Below are positions 25,673-33,766 of a stretch of 64,000 nt of DNA, piece after piece. Location of the stretch: the NCBI RefSeq assembly GCF_035944375.1, contig NZ_DASZBE010000043.1; one strand, given 5' to 3'. Made by a program: the position numbers and the translations under genes. Source of the DNA: Allobosea sp035944375 (GTDB lineage Bacteria > Pseudomonadota > Alphaproteobacteria > Rhizobiales > Beijerinckiaceae). The stretch's first letter is position 1; each line of letters starts with the position of its first letter. The notes beneath the pieces are model-generated. The model was given only the letters and a program-made list of their open reading frames with translations, was not told the origin of the DNA and did not search any database.

Positions 25673-27403
25673 ATGGATGCGCGTGTTTTCGACAAGTCCA
25701 GGCTTCCCAGCCGGCATGTGAGCGTGGGCCCGGCCCGCGCCCCGCACCGCTCCTACTACTACGCCATGGGCATGACGGCCCGGCAGATTTCCCAGCCCTT
25801 CGTCGGCGTCGCCTCCTGCTGGAACGAGGCCGCGCCCTGCAACATCTCGCTGATGCGCCAGGCCCAGGCCGTAAAGAAGGGCGTCGCCTCGGCGCAGGGC
25901 ACGCCGCGCGAGTTCTGCACCATCACCGTCACCGACGGCATCGCCATGGGCCACCAGGGCATGAAGTCGTCGCTCGCCTCGCGCGAATGCATCGCCGACT
26001 CGGTCGAGCTCACCATGCGCGGCCACTGCTATGACGCGCTCGTCGGCCTCGCCGGCTGCGACAAGTCGCTGCCCGGCATGATGATGGCGATGGTGCGCCT
26101 GAACGTGCCCTCGATCTTCATCTATGGCGGCTCGATCCTCCCCGGCACCTTCAAGGGCAAGCCGGTCACGGTGCAGGACGTGTTCGAGGCGGTCGGCAAG
26201 CACTCGGTCGGCGCCATGTCCGACGAGGACCTGCAGGAACTCGAGGAGGCGGCCTGCCCGTCGGCCGGCTCCTGCGGCGCGCAGTTCACCGCCAACACCA
26301 TGGCCACCGTCGCCGAGGCGATCGGCCTGGCGCTGCCCTATAGCTGCGGCGCGCCGGCGCCCTACGACGTGCGCGACACCTTCTGCTACACCGCCGGCGA
26401 GATGGTGATGGAGCTGATCGCCAGGAACATCCGGCCCCGCGACATCGTCACGCGCAAGGCGCTCGAGAATGCGGCGATGGTCGTCGCGGCGTCGGGCGGC
26501 TCGACCAATGGCGCGCTGCACCTGCCGGCGATCGCGCATGAATGCGGCATCGATTTCGATCTCTTCGCCGTCGCCGAGATCTTCAAGAAGACCCCCTACA
26601 TCGCCGATCTGAAGCCGGGCGGAAAATACGTCGCCAAGGACATGTTCGAGGTCGGCGGCATCCCGCTGCTGATGAAGACGCTGCTCGACCACGGCTTCCT
26701 GCATGGCGACTGCATGACCGTCACCGGCCGCACGATCGCGGAGAACCTCGCCAGCGTGAAGTGGAACGACGAGCAGGACGTCATCCGTCCCGCCAACAAG
26801 CCGATTTCCGACAATGGCGGCGTCGTCGGCCTGCAGGGCAACCTCGCCCCCGAGGGCGCGATCGTGAAGATCGCCGGCATGACCACCGAGCAGCTGACCT
26901 TCACCGGTCCGGCGCGCTGCTTCGACTGCGAGGAGGACGCCTTCGCCTGCGTCAGCAAGCGTGAGTACCAGGTCGGCGACGTGCTGGTGATCCGCTACGA
27001 GGGTCCCAAGGGCGGGCCGGGCATGCGCGAGATGCTGTCGACCACGGCTGCCCTCTATGGGCAGGGCATGGGCGACAAGGTCGCGCTGATCACGGATGGC
27101 CGCTTCTCGGGCGCCACCCGCGGATTCTGCGTCGGCCATGTCGGGCCTGAGGCCGCCGTCGGCGGGCCGATCGGCCTGATCCGGGACGGTGACATCATCG
27201 AGCTCGACGCCATCACAGGAAAGCTCGCAGTCCGCCTTTCTGATGCCGAACTTGAGGAGCGTCGTAAGAGCTGGGTGCCGCGGAAGACGGACTACAACTC
27301 CGGCGCTCTCTGGAAATATGCGCAGACCGTCGGCTCCGCCAAGGGAGGGGCCGTGACCCATCCGGGCGGCGCCGCCGAGACCCATTGCTATGCGGATATC
27401 TGA
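25673..27403 (+). CDS. ilvD: Dihydroxy-acid dehydratase
   Basis: A 576-residue IlvD/Edd-family Fe-S dehydratase of valine, isoleucine and pantothenate synthesis. Cluster and substrate motifs are SCWNEAAPCN, GLAGCDKSLPGMMM and CPSAGSCGAQFTANTM, with the C-terminal SGATRGFCVGHVGPEAAVGGP block. The end HPGGAAETHCYADI carries an extra cysteine. Enzymes of this length usually form the [2Fe-2S] subgroup, but related sugar-acid dehydratases share the fold, so a paralogous role is possible. The 290-base gap upstream includes an AT-rich patch (25510-25545) that may be its promoter. Confidence 0.9.
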   Translation: MDARVFDKSRLPSRHVSVGPARAPHRSYYYAMGMTARQISQPFVGVASCWNEAAPCNISLMRQAQAVKKGVASAQGTPREFCTITVTDGIAMGHQGMKSSLASRECIADSVELTMRGHCYDALVGLAGCDKSLPGMMMAMVRLNVPSIFIYGGSILPGTFKGKPVTVQDVFEAVGKHSVGAMSDEDLQELEEAACPSAGSCGAQFTANTMATVAEAIGLALPYSCGAPAPYDVRDTFCYTAGEMVMELIARNIRPRDIVTRKALENAAMVVAASGGSTNGALHLPAIAHECGIDFDLFAVAEIFKKTPYIADLKPGGKYVAKDMFEVGGIPLLMKTLLDHGFLHGDCMTVTGRTIAENLASVKWNDEQDVIRPANKPISDNGGVVGLQGNLAPEGAIVKIAGMTTEQLTFTGPARCFDCEEDAFACVSKREYQVGDVLVIRYEGPKGGPGMREMLSTTAALYGQGMGDKVALITDGRFSGATRGFCVGHVGPEAAVGGPIGLIRDGDIIELDAITGKLAVRLSDAELEERRKSWVPRKTDYNSGALWKYAQTVGSAKGGAVTHPGGAAETHCYADI

Positions 27404-28340
27404 GACCACGATCGCAGCCTTGTTCCTCGTCCTGGGTGGCCAGCAGGCCGCCTGGGCGCAGGATGTCATGGGCGGTCGGGGTCCGGTTCCGCCCCGGCCG
27501 ATCCCCGGCATCGCGCTGCCCGAGCCGGATGCGATCGATCCGTCTGTGGGCGGTGCGGCGACCATCGCTCCGTCTCCGAACGCTCCCGCCGCCCATACGG
27601 CTCTGCCGCTCGTGCCGTTCAGCAGCGCGCGCGACGCGATCCGCGCTTGGATGCGGGATTCCACGGCCGGCAACCAGGCTGGTGCCGTGCGCGCGCTCGA
27701 ATACGCCGCCGCGCAGGGCCATCTCACGGCGCAGTTCAAGCTCGGCCGGATGTATGCCGGCGGCGAGGGCGTGCCCGCCAACGATCTCAAGGCGTTCGAG
27801 TATTTCTCGAAGATCGCGGACGAGAATGCCGACGCGATTCCCGGCACGGCCAATGGACGCATCGTCGGCAGCGCCTTCGTCGCGCTCGGCGGCTATTTCA
27901 TGGACGGGATCAAGGGCAGCTATGTCCGCCCGAATCTCGACCGCGCCTTCGACATGTTCCACTACGCCGCCTCCTATTTCGGCGACCCTGAAGGCCAGTA
28001 CAATCTCGGCCGGCTCTACATGAACGGGCAGGGCACGCGCCGCGATGCGCGCCAGGCGGCGCGCTGGATGAAGCTCTCGGCCGAGAAGGGCTATGCGCCC
28101 GCGCGCGCCGTCTTCGGCGACATGCTGCTGCGCGGGGCCGAGGGCGTGCCGCGCCAGCCGGTGCTCGGGCTGATGTGGCTGTCGCTGGCGCGCGAGAGCG
28201 CCGACCCCGACCGCGACGGCTGGATCATCGAGCGCCACGAGACGGCGTTCTCGACCGCCTCGGCCAGCGACCGCACGGCAGCGCTCGCCCTGATCGAGCG
28301 CCAGCAGGTGGCCGGCGCGCGCGCTGCCGTGCCGCGCTGA
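27390..28340 (+). CDS. Secreted Sel1-repeat protein
   Basis: A 316-residue protein whose ATG overlaps the last 14 bases of ilvD in another frame. A signal peptide (TTIAALFLVLGGQQAAWAQD) leads into a Pro-rich linker, then Sel1/TPR-like units such as QFKLGRMYAGGEGVPANDLKAFEYF and QYNLGRLYMNGQGTRRDARQAARWMKLSAEKGY. Such proteins scaffold envelope or exopolysaccharide complexes. Pairing with ilvD appears to be transcriptional convenience rather than function. Confidence 0.87.
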   Translation: MRISETTIAALFLVLGGQQAAWAQDVMGGRGPVPPRPIPGIALPEPDAIDPSVGGAATIAPSPNAPAAHTALPLVPFSSARDAIRAWMRDSTAGNQAGAVRALEYAAAQGHLTAQFKLGRMYAGGEGVPANDLKAFEYFSKIADENADAIPGTANGRIVGSAFVALGGYFMDGIKGSYVRPNLDRAFDMFHYAASYFGDPEGQYNLGRLYMNGQGTRRDARQAARWMKLSAEKGYAPARAVFGDMLLRGAEGVPRQPVLGLMWLSLARESADPDRDGWIIERHETAFSTASASDRTAALALIERQQVAGARAAVPR

Positions 28341-28420
28341 GGCATCGTCCTCTCCCTACGCTCGCCGCATCCAGCCGCAGGATCGTCGCGTAACGGCTCC
28401 GTCAACCGGAGTTCCGTTCC

Positions 28421-28786
28421 ATGCACATCGCACGCCTTGCCGTCCTCGCCGTGGTTGTCTCCCTGCCGGGCGCGCCCAGCCTGGGGCAGGAGGCCTATGA
28501 AAGCTGGCCCGTCCTGGCCGACCCGTTTCCGAGCACCGGCGGCGGGGGGATCATGATCCACGACTACGATCCCGTCGTCGCAGGCGGCCAGTGCACCACG
28601 CATTTCCGCGCGATCGAGCCCAACGGCACCGTCTATCGCAATGCGATCGTCTTCGACGCGGTCGAGGCGCAGGGCGGCATCCTCTGCACGAACGGCCGCT
28701 GGCGCTCGCTCGACGGCGATGCCACGGGCAGCACGGCGTTCAAGGTCTTCATCAAGGACGGGGTGAAGCGCGGCTCGGGCGAGTGA
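28421..28786 (+). CDS. Small secreted hypothetical protein
   Basis: A 121-residue protein with a signal peptide (IARLAVLAVVVSLPGAPSLGQE). The mature part is short and carries two cysteines (GQCTTHF and ILCTNGRW) that could form a disulfide in the periplasm. No domain is recognised. It starts 80 bases after the Sel1-repeat gene on the same strand and may share its transcript. It ends just before an extragenic palindrome. Confidence 0.72.
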   Translation: MHIARLAVLAVVVSLPGAPSLGQEAYESWPVLADPFPSTGGGGIMIHDYDPVVAGGQCTTHFRAIEPNGTVYRNAIVFDAVEAQGGILCTNGRWRSLDGDATGSTAFKVFIKDGVKRGSGE

Positions 28787-28795
28787 GCCGCTCGT

Positions 28796-28877
28796 CGTCA
28801 TTGCGGGCGCAGCGAAGCAATCCAGGGGCCGCGCGCTCGACGTCCTGCTGGATTGCTTCGCTGCGCTCGCAATGACG
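28796..28877. repeat. Extragenic palindrome (CGTCATTGCG... family), copy A
   Basis: Two 30-base arms, 28796-28825 and 28848-28877, are complementary with one mismatch around a 22-base loop. The sequence begins CGTCATTGCGGGCGCAGC and recurs at 58825-58909. It lies between converging genes, like REP/BIME elements in other genomes. Confidence 0.88.
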
Positions 28878-28885
28878 GGACGGCT

Positions 28886-29671
28886 TCAGGCGGCCCGCAG
28901 TTCCACCATCACCGGCACATGGTCCGACGGCTTCTCCCAGCCCCGCACATGCTTGGCGATCTGCACGCTTTCCAGCCTGTCGGCGGCCTGGGGCGAGAGC
29001 AGGAGATGGTCGATGCGGATGCCGTTGTTCCGCTGCCAGGCGCCGGCCTGATAGTCCCAGAAGGTATAGAGGCCGGCCTCGTCCGTGCTGGCTCGCAGGG
29101 CTTCGGTGAGACCGAGATTGATGAGCCCCCGGAAGGCCGTGCGGGTCTGCGGCAGGAAGAGCGCGTCCGAGACCCAGGCAGCCGGATCGCGCGCGTCGCG
29201 CGGCTCGGGGATGACGTTGTAGTCGCCGGCCAGCACCAGCGGCTCCTCATGGGCGAGCAGCATCCGCGTATGGGCGGTGAGGCGCTTCATCCAGCCGAGC
29301 TTGTAGGGATATTTCTCGGTGTTGGGCGGGTTGCCGTTGGGCAGGTAGATCGAGGCCAGCCGGACGACGCCGCCGGCCAGCGGCAGCACGCCCTCGAGAT
29401 AGCGCGCCTGCTCGTCGGCCTCGTCGCCCGGCAGCCCGCGGCGGACATCCTCGAGCTTCGCCCGAGACAGGATCGCGACGCCGTTGAAGGTCTTCTGGCC
29501 GTGGGTCTCGACCTGCCAGCCGGCCTCCTCGATCTCGCGGCGCGGGAAGTCGGCGTCCATGCATTTGATCTCCTGCAGGCAGAGCGCATCGGGCTGCGCC
29601 TCCTTCAGGAAATCCAGCAGATGGCCGAGCCGCTGGCGGACCGAGTTGACGTTCCAGGTGGCGATGCGCAC
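28886..29671 (-). CDS. xthA: Exodeoxyribonuclease III
   Basis: A 261-residue AP endonuclease/3'-5' exonuclease of base excision repair. Catalytic motifs are LCLQEIKC (metal-binding Glu), GDYNVIPEPRD (Asp/Asn pair), the RNNGIRIDHLLLS block and the final SDHVPVMVEL with the catalytic Asp-His. N-terminus MRIATWNVNSVRQRLGHLLDFL is canonical. Length is normal. The lrgAB genes lie upstream on the same strand. Confidence 0.95.
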   Translation of the reverse strand: MRIATWNVNSVRQRLGHLLDFLKEAQPDALCLQEIKCMDADFPRREIEEAGWQVETHGQKTFNGVAILSRAKLEDVRRGLPGDEADEQARYLEGVLPLAGGVVRLASIYLPNGNPPNTEKYPYKLGWMKRLTAHTRMLLAHEEPLVLAGDYNVIPEPRDARDPAAWVSDALFLPQTRTAFRGLINLGLTEALRASTDEAGLYTFWDYQAGAWQRNNGIRIDHLLLSPQAADRLESVQIAKHVRGWEKPSDHVPVMVELRAA

Positions 29672-29685
29672 GGGCAGGCTCCGGT

Positions 29686-30414
29686 TCAGAAGAAGCGCAG
29701 GATAAGCGGCACCAGCGCCGCCGTGACAAGCCCGTTGAGGCCCATCGCGATGCCGGCGAAGGCGCCGGCCACAGGATTGACCTGGAACGCGCGCGCCGTG
29801 CCGATGCCATGCGCGGCGAGCCCGGCTGCGAAGCCGCGGGCCCGCCAGTCGGTGAAGCCGAGCACGACCATCAGCGGCGTCACCATGACCGCGCCGAGGA
29901 TGCCGGTCGCGATCACCAGTGTGGCAGTGAGCGAGGGTTCGCCGCCGATCTCGCGGGCGATGCCCATAGCGATAGCCGCCGTGACGGATTTCGGCGCGAG
30001 CGAAGCCAGGATCGGATGCGGCACGCCGAAGGCCGCCGCGATGCCGACAGCGCTGACCACCGCAGTCACGGCGCCGGCGAAGAGCGCCGCCAGGATCGGC
30101 AGCACCGCCTTGCGCACCAGCGGCCAGTGCCGGTGCAGCGGCAGCGCGAGCGCGACGGTGGCCGGGCCGAGCAGGAAATGGACGAACTGCGCGCCCTGGA
30201 AATAGGTCTCGAAGGGCGTACGCGTGGCCGTCAGGATCGCGGCCAGCAGGGCGACGGCGATCAGCACGGAGTTGGCCAGCGGGTGGCGACCGAAGCGGGC
30301 GGAGATCCGGTCGGCGACGAAATAGGCGATGAGCGTCACCGTGAGCCAGAGCAGCGGATCGGTGGCGAGATAGACCCAGAGCGTCTCGACGTTGGCCAGA
30401 TCGGGCGCGATCAC
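29686..30414 (-). CDS. lrgB: LrgB-family protein
   Basis: A 242-residue, highly hydrophobic inner-membrane protein of the LrgB/CidB/YohK family. The signature GIATARAFQVNPVAGAFAGIAMGLNG sits near the C-terminus, and FGVPHPILASLAPKSVTAAIAMGIA in the middle. The family, with LrgA, is linked to control of murein hydrolase activity and to glycolate or pyruvate transport. It overlaps lrgA by four bases (ATGA), and xthA follows after 14 bases. Confidence 0.9.
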   Translation of the reverse strand: MIAPDLANVETLWVYLATDPLLWLTVTLIAYFVADRISARFGRHPLANSVLIAVALLAAILTATRTPFETYFQGAQFVHFLLGPATVALALPLHRHWPLVRKAVLPILAALFAGAVTAVVSAVGIAAAFGVPHPILASLAPKSVTAAIAMGIAREIGGEPSLTATLVIATGILGAVMVTPLMVVLGFTDWRARGFAAGLAAHGIGTARAFQVNPVAGAFAGIAMGLNGLVTAALVPLILRFF

Positions 30415-30782
30415 GACTCCGGCTCCCCCCGGCTGCCGACCAGCGCCGCGACCTTCACGAAGACGAACGCCGTGACGGCCAGCGTCAGCGCCGTCGAGAG
30501 GGTGAGCGCCACGATCAGCCCCGGTCCATGCGCCGCCAGGGAGGCGGCGTGGCGCACGATGCCGGTGCCGGCCGGCACGAACAGCAGGGACAGGTGAGCC
30601 AGCAGGACGCCGGCCACGGTCGCCAGCGGGGCGCCGTCCTGCGCTGCCGCCGGACGCAGCCGCAGGCCGAGGAACAGCAGCGCCATGCCGATGACGGGGC
30701 CCGGAACGGGTAGGGCGAACAGGCGGGCGAGGGCCTCGCCGACGAGTTGGCAGGCCAGAAGCAGGGTCAGGGCTGAAATCAT
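30411..30782 (-). CDS. lrgA: LrgA/CidA-family holin-like protein
   Basis: A 123-residue membrane protein with four hydrophobic helices. LLACQLVGEALARLFALPVPGPVIGMALLFLGL and HLSLLFVPAGTGIV are the CidA/LrgA signatures. The ATG at 30782 has GGAG upstream; an 18-codon extension to 30836 lacks support. It overlaps lrgB by ATGA, so the pair is translated together. LrgA is compared with phage holins; its transport role remains debated. Confidence 0.88.
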   Translation of the reverse strand: MISALTLLLACQLVGEALARLFALPVPGPVIGMALLFLGLRLRPAAAQDGAPLATVAGVLLAHLSLLFVPAGTGIVRHAASLAAHGPGLIVALTLSTALTLAVTAFVFVKVAALVGSRGEPES

Positions 30783-30836
30783 GCAGGGGCGGCTCCGATG
30801 CCGATCCACCCTAACGCCGTCCACCCGCGCAAACAA

Positions 30837-30866
30837 AAGCCTCCCCGCATCGCTGCGGGGAGGCTT
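30837..30866 (-). terminator. Rho-independent terminator of the BA14K-family gene
   Basis: Twelve-base arms AAGCCTCCCCGC / GCGGGGAGGCTT around a six-base loop, followed on the minus strand by TTTTGTTTG. It sits 24 bases after the stop of the gene at 30891. Confidence 0.9.
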
Positions 30867-30890
30867 GGAAGGTCCGCATGTCAGGCGGCG

Positions 30891-31358
30891 TCAGGGGCAG
30901 GCGCGAACCACGCCACCCTTGGCGATGTAGGTCCCGGTCTCGGGATCGTAGGTGCGGAAGCGGCGCGAGCAATAGGCGACGGCATCGACATCCTCGACGC
31001 CATAGCCGTAAGCTCGGACGGGAGCGCCATAAACCGGAGCCGGCGCGACATAGATCGGGGCCGGCTCGACATAGCGCGGGGCTGCCAGCGCACCGGCAGC
31101 GAGCGCGCCACCGATCACGCCGGCGGCAATGCCGGCGCCGACGGCCGCTCCGCGACCGCCGCGATAATAGCCGCCGCGATAGCCGTAGCGGGGACCATAG
31201 CCGTAGCGGCGATACTGCACGGTCTCGACGAGATCGGTCGCGGCACCGGCGGTCGCCAGGGCCGGGCCGGCCGCTGCGGCGATCGGGGCGGCTGAAGCCG
31301 GGGTGGCCAGCAGAGCCGTGCCGGCGAGGGCGACTGCGAGGGTGAAGGTCTTGATCAT
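30891..31358 (-). CDS. BA14K-family secreted protein
   Basis: A 155-residue protein. Signal peptide MIKTFTLAVALAGTALLATPASA, then an Arg/Tyr/Gly-rich stretch (YRRYGYGPRYGYRGGYYRGG), a hydrophobic Ala/Gly segment (about residues 70-92) that may cross the membrane, and a C-terminal BA14K motif AYCSRRFRTYDPETGTYIAKGG...CP. BA14K was described as an immunoreactive, lectin-like surface protein of Brucella; these proteins are common in Hyphomicrobiales. Two conserved cysteines likely form a disulfide. A strong terminator follows. Confidence 0.88.
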   Translation of the reverse strand: MIKTFTLAVALAGTALLATPASAAPIAAAAGPALATAGAATDLVETVQYRRYGYGPRYGYRGGYYRGGRGAAVGAGIAAGVIGGALAAGALAAPRYVEPAPIYVAPAPVYGAPVRAYGYGVEDVDAVAYCSRRFRTYDPETGTYIAKGGVVRACP

Positions 31359-31601
31359 GGGCGGATCCTCTCTTCTGGGGCGAGAGGAAGCTTGCGCGTC
31401 CTCCGATGGTCACAAAGCGTAACGGCGACGTTCGTTCGTTGGAAAGGTGACACGTGATCGCGTCAAAATTTCGTCGTGGGTCGCACGGGAGAGCCGTGAT
31501 CGCGACGATGCGGAAGACGCTTGCACGCCGCCGATCTGCGCTCCATATCGCAGCGACCGATTTTGCACTGCATCATCCGTTCGCAGGATACGAGACCGAC
31601 C

Positions 31602-32186
31602 ATGGCGCACGCTGACGAAACCCCTCCTCAGAAGACGGCCTCGGCGCCCATACGGCTCAGCCTGATGTCCCGGATCATCTTCGGTTCGCGCTGGCTGCAG
31701 CTGCCGCTCTATCTCGGACTGATCGTGGCGCAGTGCGTCTATGTCTTCAAGTTCCTGAAGGAGCTGGTGCATCTGGTCCAGAACGCCACCGATTTCAGCG
31801 AGCAGCAGATCATGCTCGTGGTGCTGGGGCTGATCGACGTGGTGATGATCTCGAACCTGCTGGTGATGGTGATCGTCGGCGGCTACGAGACCTTCGTCTC
31901 GCGACTCAATCTCCAGGGCCATCCCGATCAGCCCGAATGGCTCAGCCACGTCAACGCCAGTGTGCTCAAGATCAAGCTCGCCATGGCGATCATTGGCATC
32001 TCGTCGATCCACCTGCTGCGGACCTTCATCGAGGCCGGCAATATCGGCAGCGCCAACCGCACCACCGACTACACCGAGACCGGCATCATCCTGCAGACGG
32101 TGATCCACACGGTCTTCATCCTCTCGGCCATCGGCATCGCCTGGGTCGACCGGATGACAGTGGCATCGCCCGGCAAGGGGCACTGA
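31602..32186 (+). CDS. UPF0114 family membrane protein (YqhA-like)
   Basis: A 194-residue inner-membrane protein with about four transmembrane helices. The blocks RWLQLPLYLGLIVAQCVYVFKFLKELVHL and LVMVIVGGYETFVSRL plus KIKLAMAIIGISSIHLLRTFIE are the UPF0114 signatures. Related proteins share a fold with small channels, but function is unproven. The ATG at 31602 begins at the conserved region; an upstream frame to 31521 is not convincing. It converges with trpE. Confidence 0.88.
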   Translation: MAHADETPPQKTASAPIRLSLMSRIIFGSRWLQLPLYLGLIVAQCVYVFKFLKELVHLVQNATDFSEQQIMLVVLGLIDVVMISNLLVMVIVGGYETFVSRLNLQGHPDQPEWLSHVNASVLKIKLAMAIIGISSIHLLRTFIEAGNIGSANRTTDYTETGIILQTVIHTVFILSAIGIAWVDRMTVASPGKGH

Positions 32187-32234
32187 CCGGCCCGCCCCCC
32201 CTCGGCGGCGGGCGGGAGCAAAGTAGCAGTGTGC

Positions 32235-33764
32235 CTACTGGCCCCGCCCGGCCCGTGCGGCGAAACGGATCGCCTCCTCGGCGGCGCGGAACAGGGCCTT
32301 GGCCTTGTTCACGCATTCGGCCTGCTCTGACGCGGGGTTGGAATCATAGACGATCCCCGCGCCCGCCTGGACATGCATGCGGCCGTCCTTGACCACGGCC
32401 GTGCGCAGAACGATGCAGGTGTCCATCTCGCCATTGGCGCCGAAATAGCCGATGCAGCCGCCATAGGCGCCGCGCGCATCGTGCTCGAGCTCGTCGATGA
32501 CCTCCATGGCGCGCACCTTCGGTGCCCCCGAGACCGTGCCGGCGGGGAAGCCTGCCGCCAGCGCCGCCAGCGCGTCATGGCGCGGGTCGATCGTCCCCTC
32601 GACATTGGAGACGATGTGCATGACCTGGCTGTAGCGCTCGATGAAGAAGGAATCGGTGACCTTCACCGATCCGATCTGCGCGACGCGCCCGACATCGTTG
32701 CGTCCGAGATCGAGCAGCATCAGGTGCTCGGCGCGTTCCTTTGGATCGGCCAGCAACTCCTGCGCCAGGGCCTCGTCCTCGGCCGGGGTTGCGCCGCGAC
32801 GGCGCGTGCCGGCGATCGGCCGGATCGTCACCGTGTCGTCGCGCAGCCGCACCAGGATCTCGGGGCTCGAGCAGACGATCTGGAACGCGGCGAAGTCGAG
32901 ATAGCAGAGGAACGGCGCCGGATTGACGCGGCGCAGGGCCCGGTAGAGCGCAAAGGGCGGAAGCTGGAACGGCGCCTCGAAGCGCTGCGACAGCACGACC
33001 TGGAAGATGTCGCCGGCGCGGATGTAATCCTGCGCGGTCGCGACCATGGCGTGGAACTGCGCCTCGGTGGTGTTGGAGACGATCGCCGGCTCGGGCAGGG
33101 CGGCGATGTCGATCGCCGCCTCCGGAGGCAGGGGACCTTCCAGCGCGCGCACCACCGCATCCAGCCGCTCCAGCGCCCGCTCATGGGCGGCGCGGGCCGA
33201 GACGCCGGGCTGGTGGCGCACCGGCGTCACGACATGGATCTCGTCGCGCACCGAATCGAACACGACCATCAGCGTCGGCCGGGTCAGGATGGCATCGGGG
33301 ACGCCGGTGCCGGTGTCCTTCGGCTCCGGCAGGCGTTCCATCAGCCGGACCATGTCGTAGCCGAGATAACCGAAGACGCCGGCCGCCATCGGCGGCAGGT
33401 CGCCGCCGGCGATGGCCTGCATTTCCGGAATCGCGCTTTCTTCCAGCAGCGCCCGCAGGCTCTCGAAGGCCGGCCGGGGATCGGGGAGGAAGGCCTCTCC
33501 GAGCGCCGGGCGGCAGAGCGCGGCCTCGCCGCGATGGCAGCGCCAGATCAGATCGGGCTCGAGGCCGATCATCGAGTAGCGGCCGCGGACCGCGCCGCCC
33601 TCGACCGATTCGAGCAGGAAGGCCGGTCCCGTCGTGGCGTGGCGCAGCTTCAGAAAGGCAGCGACGGGCGTCTCGCAATCGCCGACCAGCACCTGCCGCA
33701 GGACCTGCGGGGCGCCGGCCTCGTAGGCGGCGGCGAACGCGTCGGGACCCTGCGCCTGGGTCAT
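32235..33764 (-). CDS. trpE: Anthranilate synthase component I
   Basis: A 509-residue chorismate-using enzyme, first step of tryptophan synthesis with TrpG. The N-terminal LLESVEGG is the LLES tryptophan feedback site. The catalytic half shows YLDFAAFQIVCSSPEILVRL, IRPIAGTRRRG, LDLGRNDVGRVAQIGSV, FPAGTVSGAPKVRAMEVID and GAGIVYDSNPASEQAECVNKAKAL. It starts two bases after the ppiD stop, so both are probably in one transcript. No trpG or other trp gene lies in the window, and I see no leader peptide before it. Confidence 0.95.
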   Translation of the reverse strand: MTQAQGPDAFAAAYEAGAPQVLRQVLVGDCETPVAAFLKLRHATTGPAFLLESVEGGAVRGRYSMIGLEPDLIWRCHRGEAALCRPALGEAFLPDPRPAFESLRALLEESAIPEMQAIAGGDLPPMAAGVFGYLGYDMVRLMERLPEPKDTGTGVPDAILTRPTLMVVFDSVRDEIHVVTPVRHQPGVSARAAHERALERLDAVVRALEGPLPPEAAIDIAALPEPAIVSNTTEAQFHAMVATAQDYIRAGDIFQVVLSQRFEAPFQLPPFALYRALRRVNPAPFLCYLDFAAFQIVCSSPEILVRLRDDTVTIRPIAGTRRRGATPAEDEALAQELLADPKERAEHLMLLDLGRNDVGRVAQIGSVKVTDSFFIERYSQVMHIVSNVEGTIDPRHDALAALAAGFPAGTVSGAPKVRAMEVIDELEHDARGAYGGCIGYFGANGEMDTCIVLRTAVVKDGRMHVQAGAGIVYDSNPASEQAECVNKAKALFRAAEEAIRFAARAGRGQ

Positions 33765-33766
33765 GG

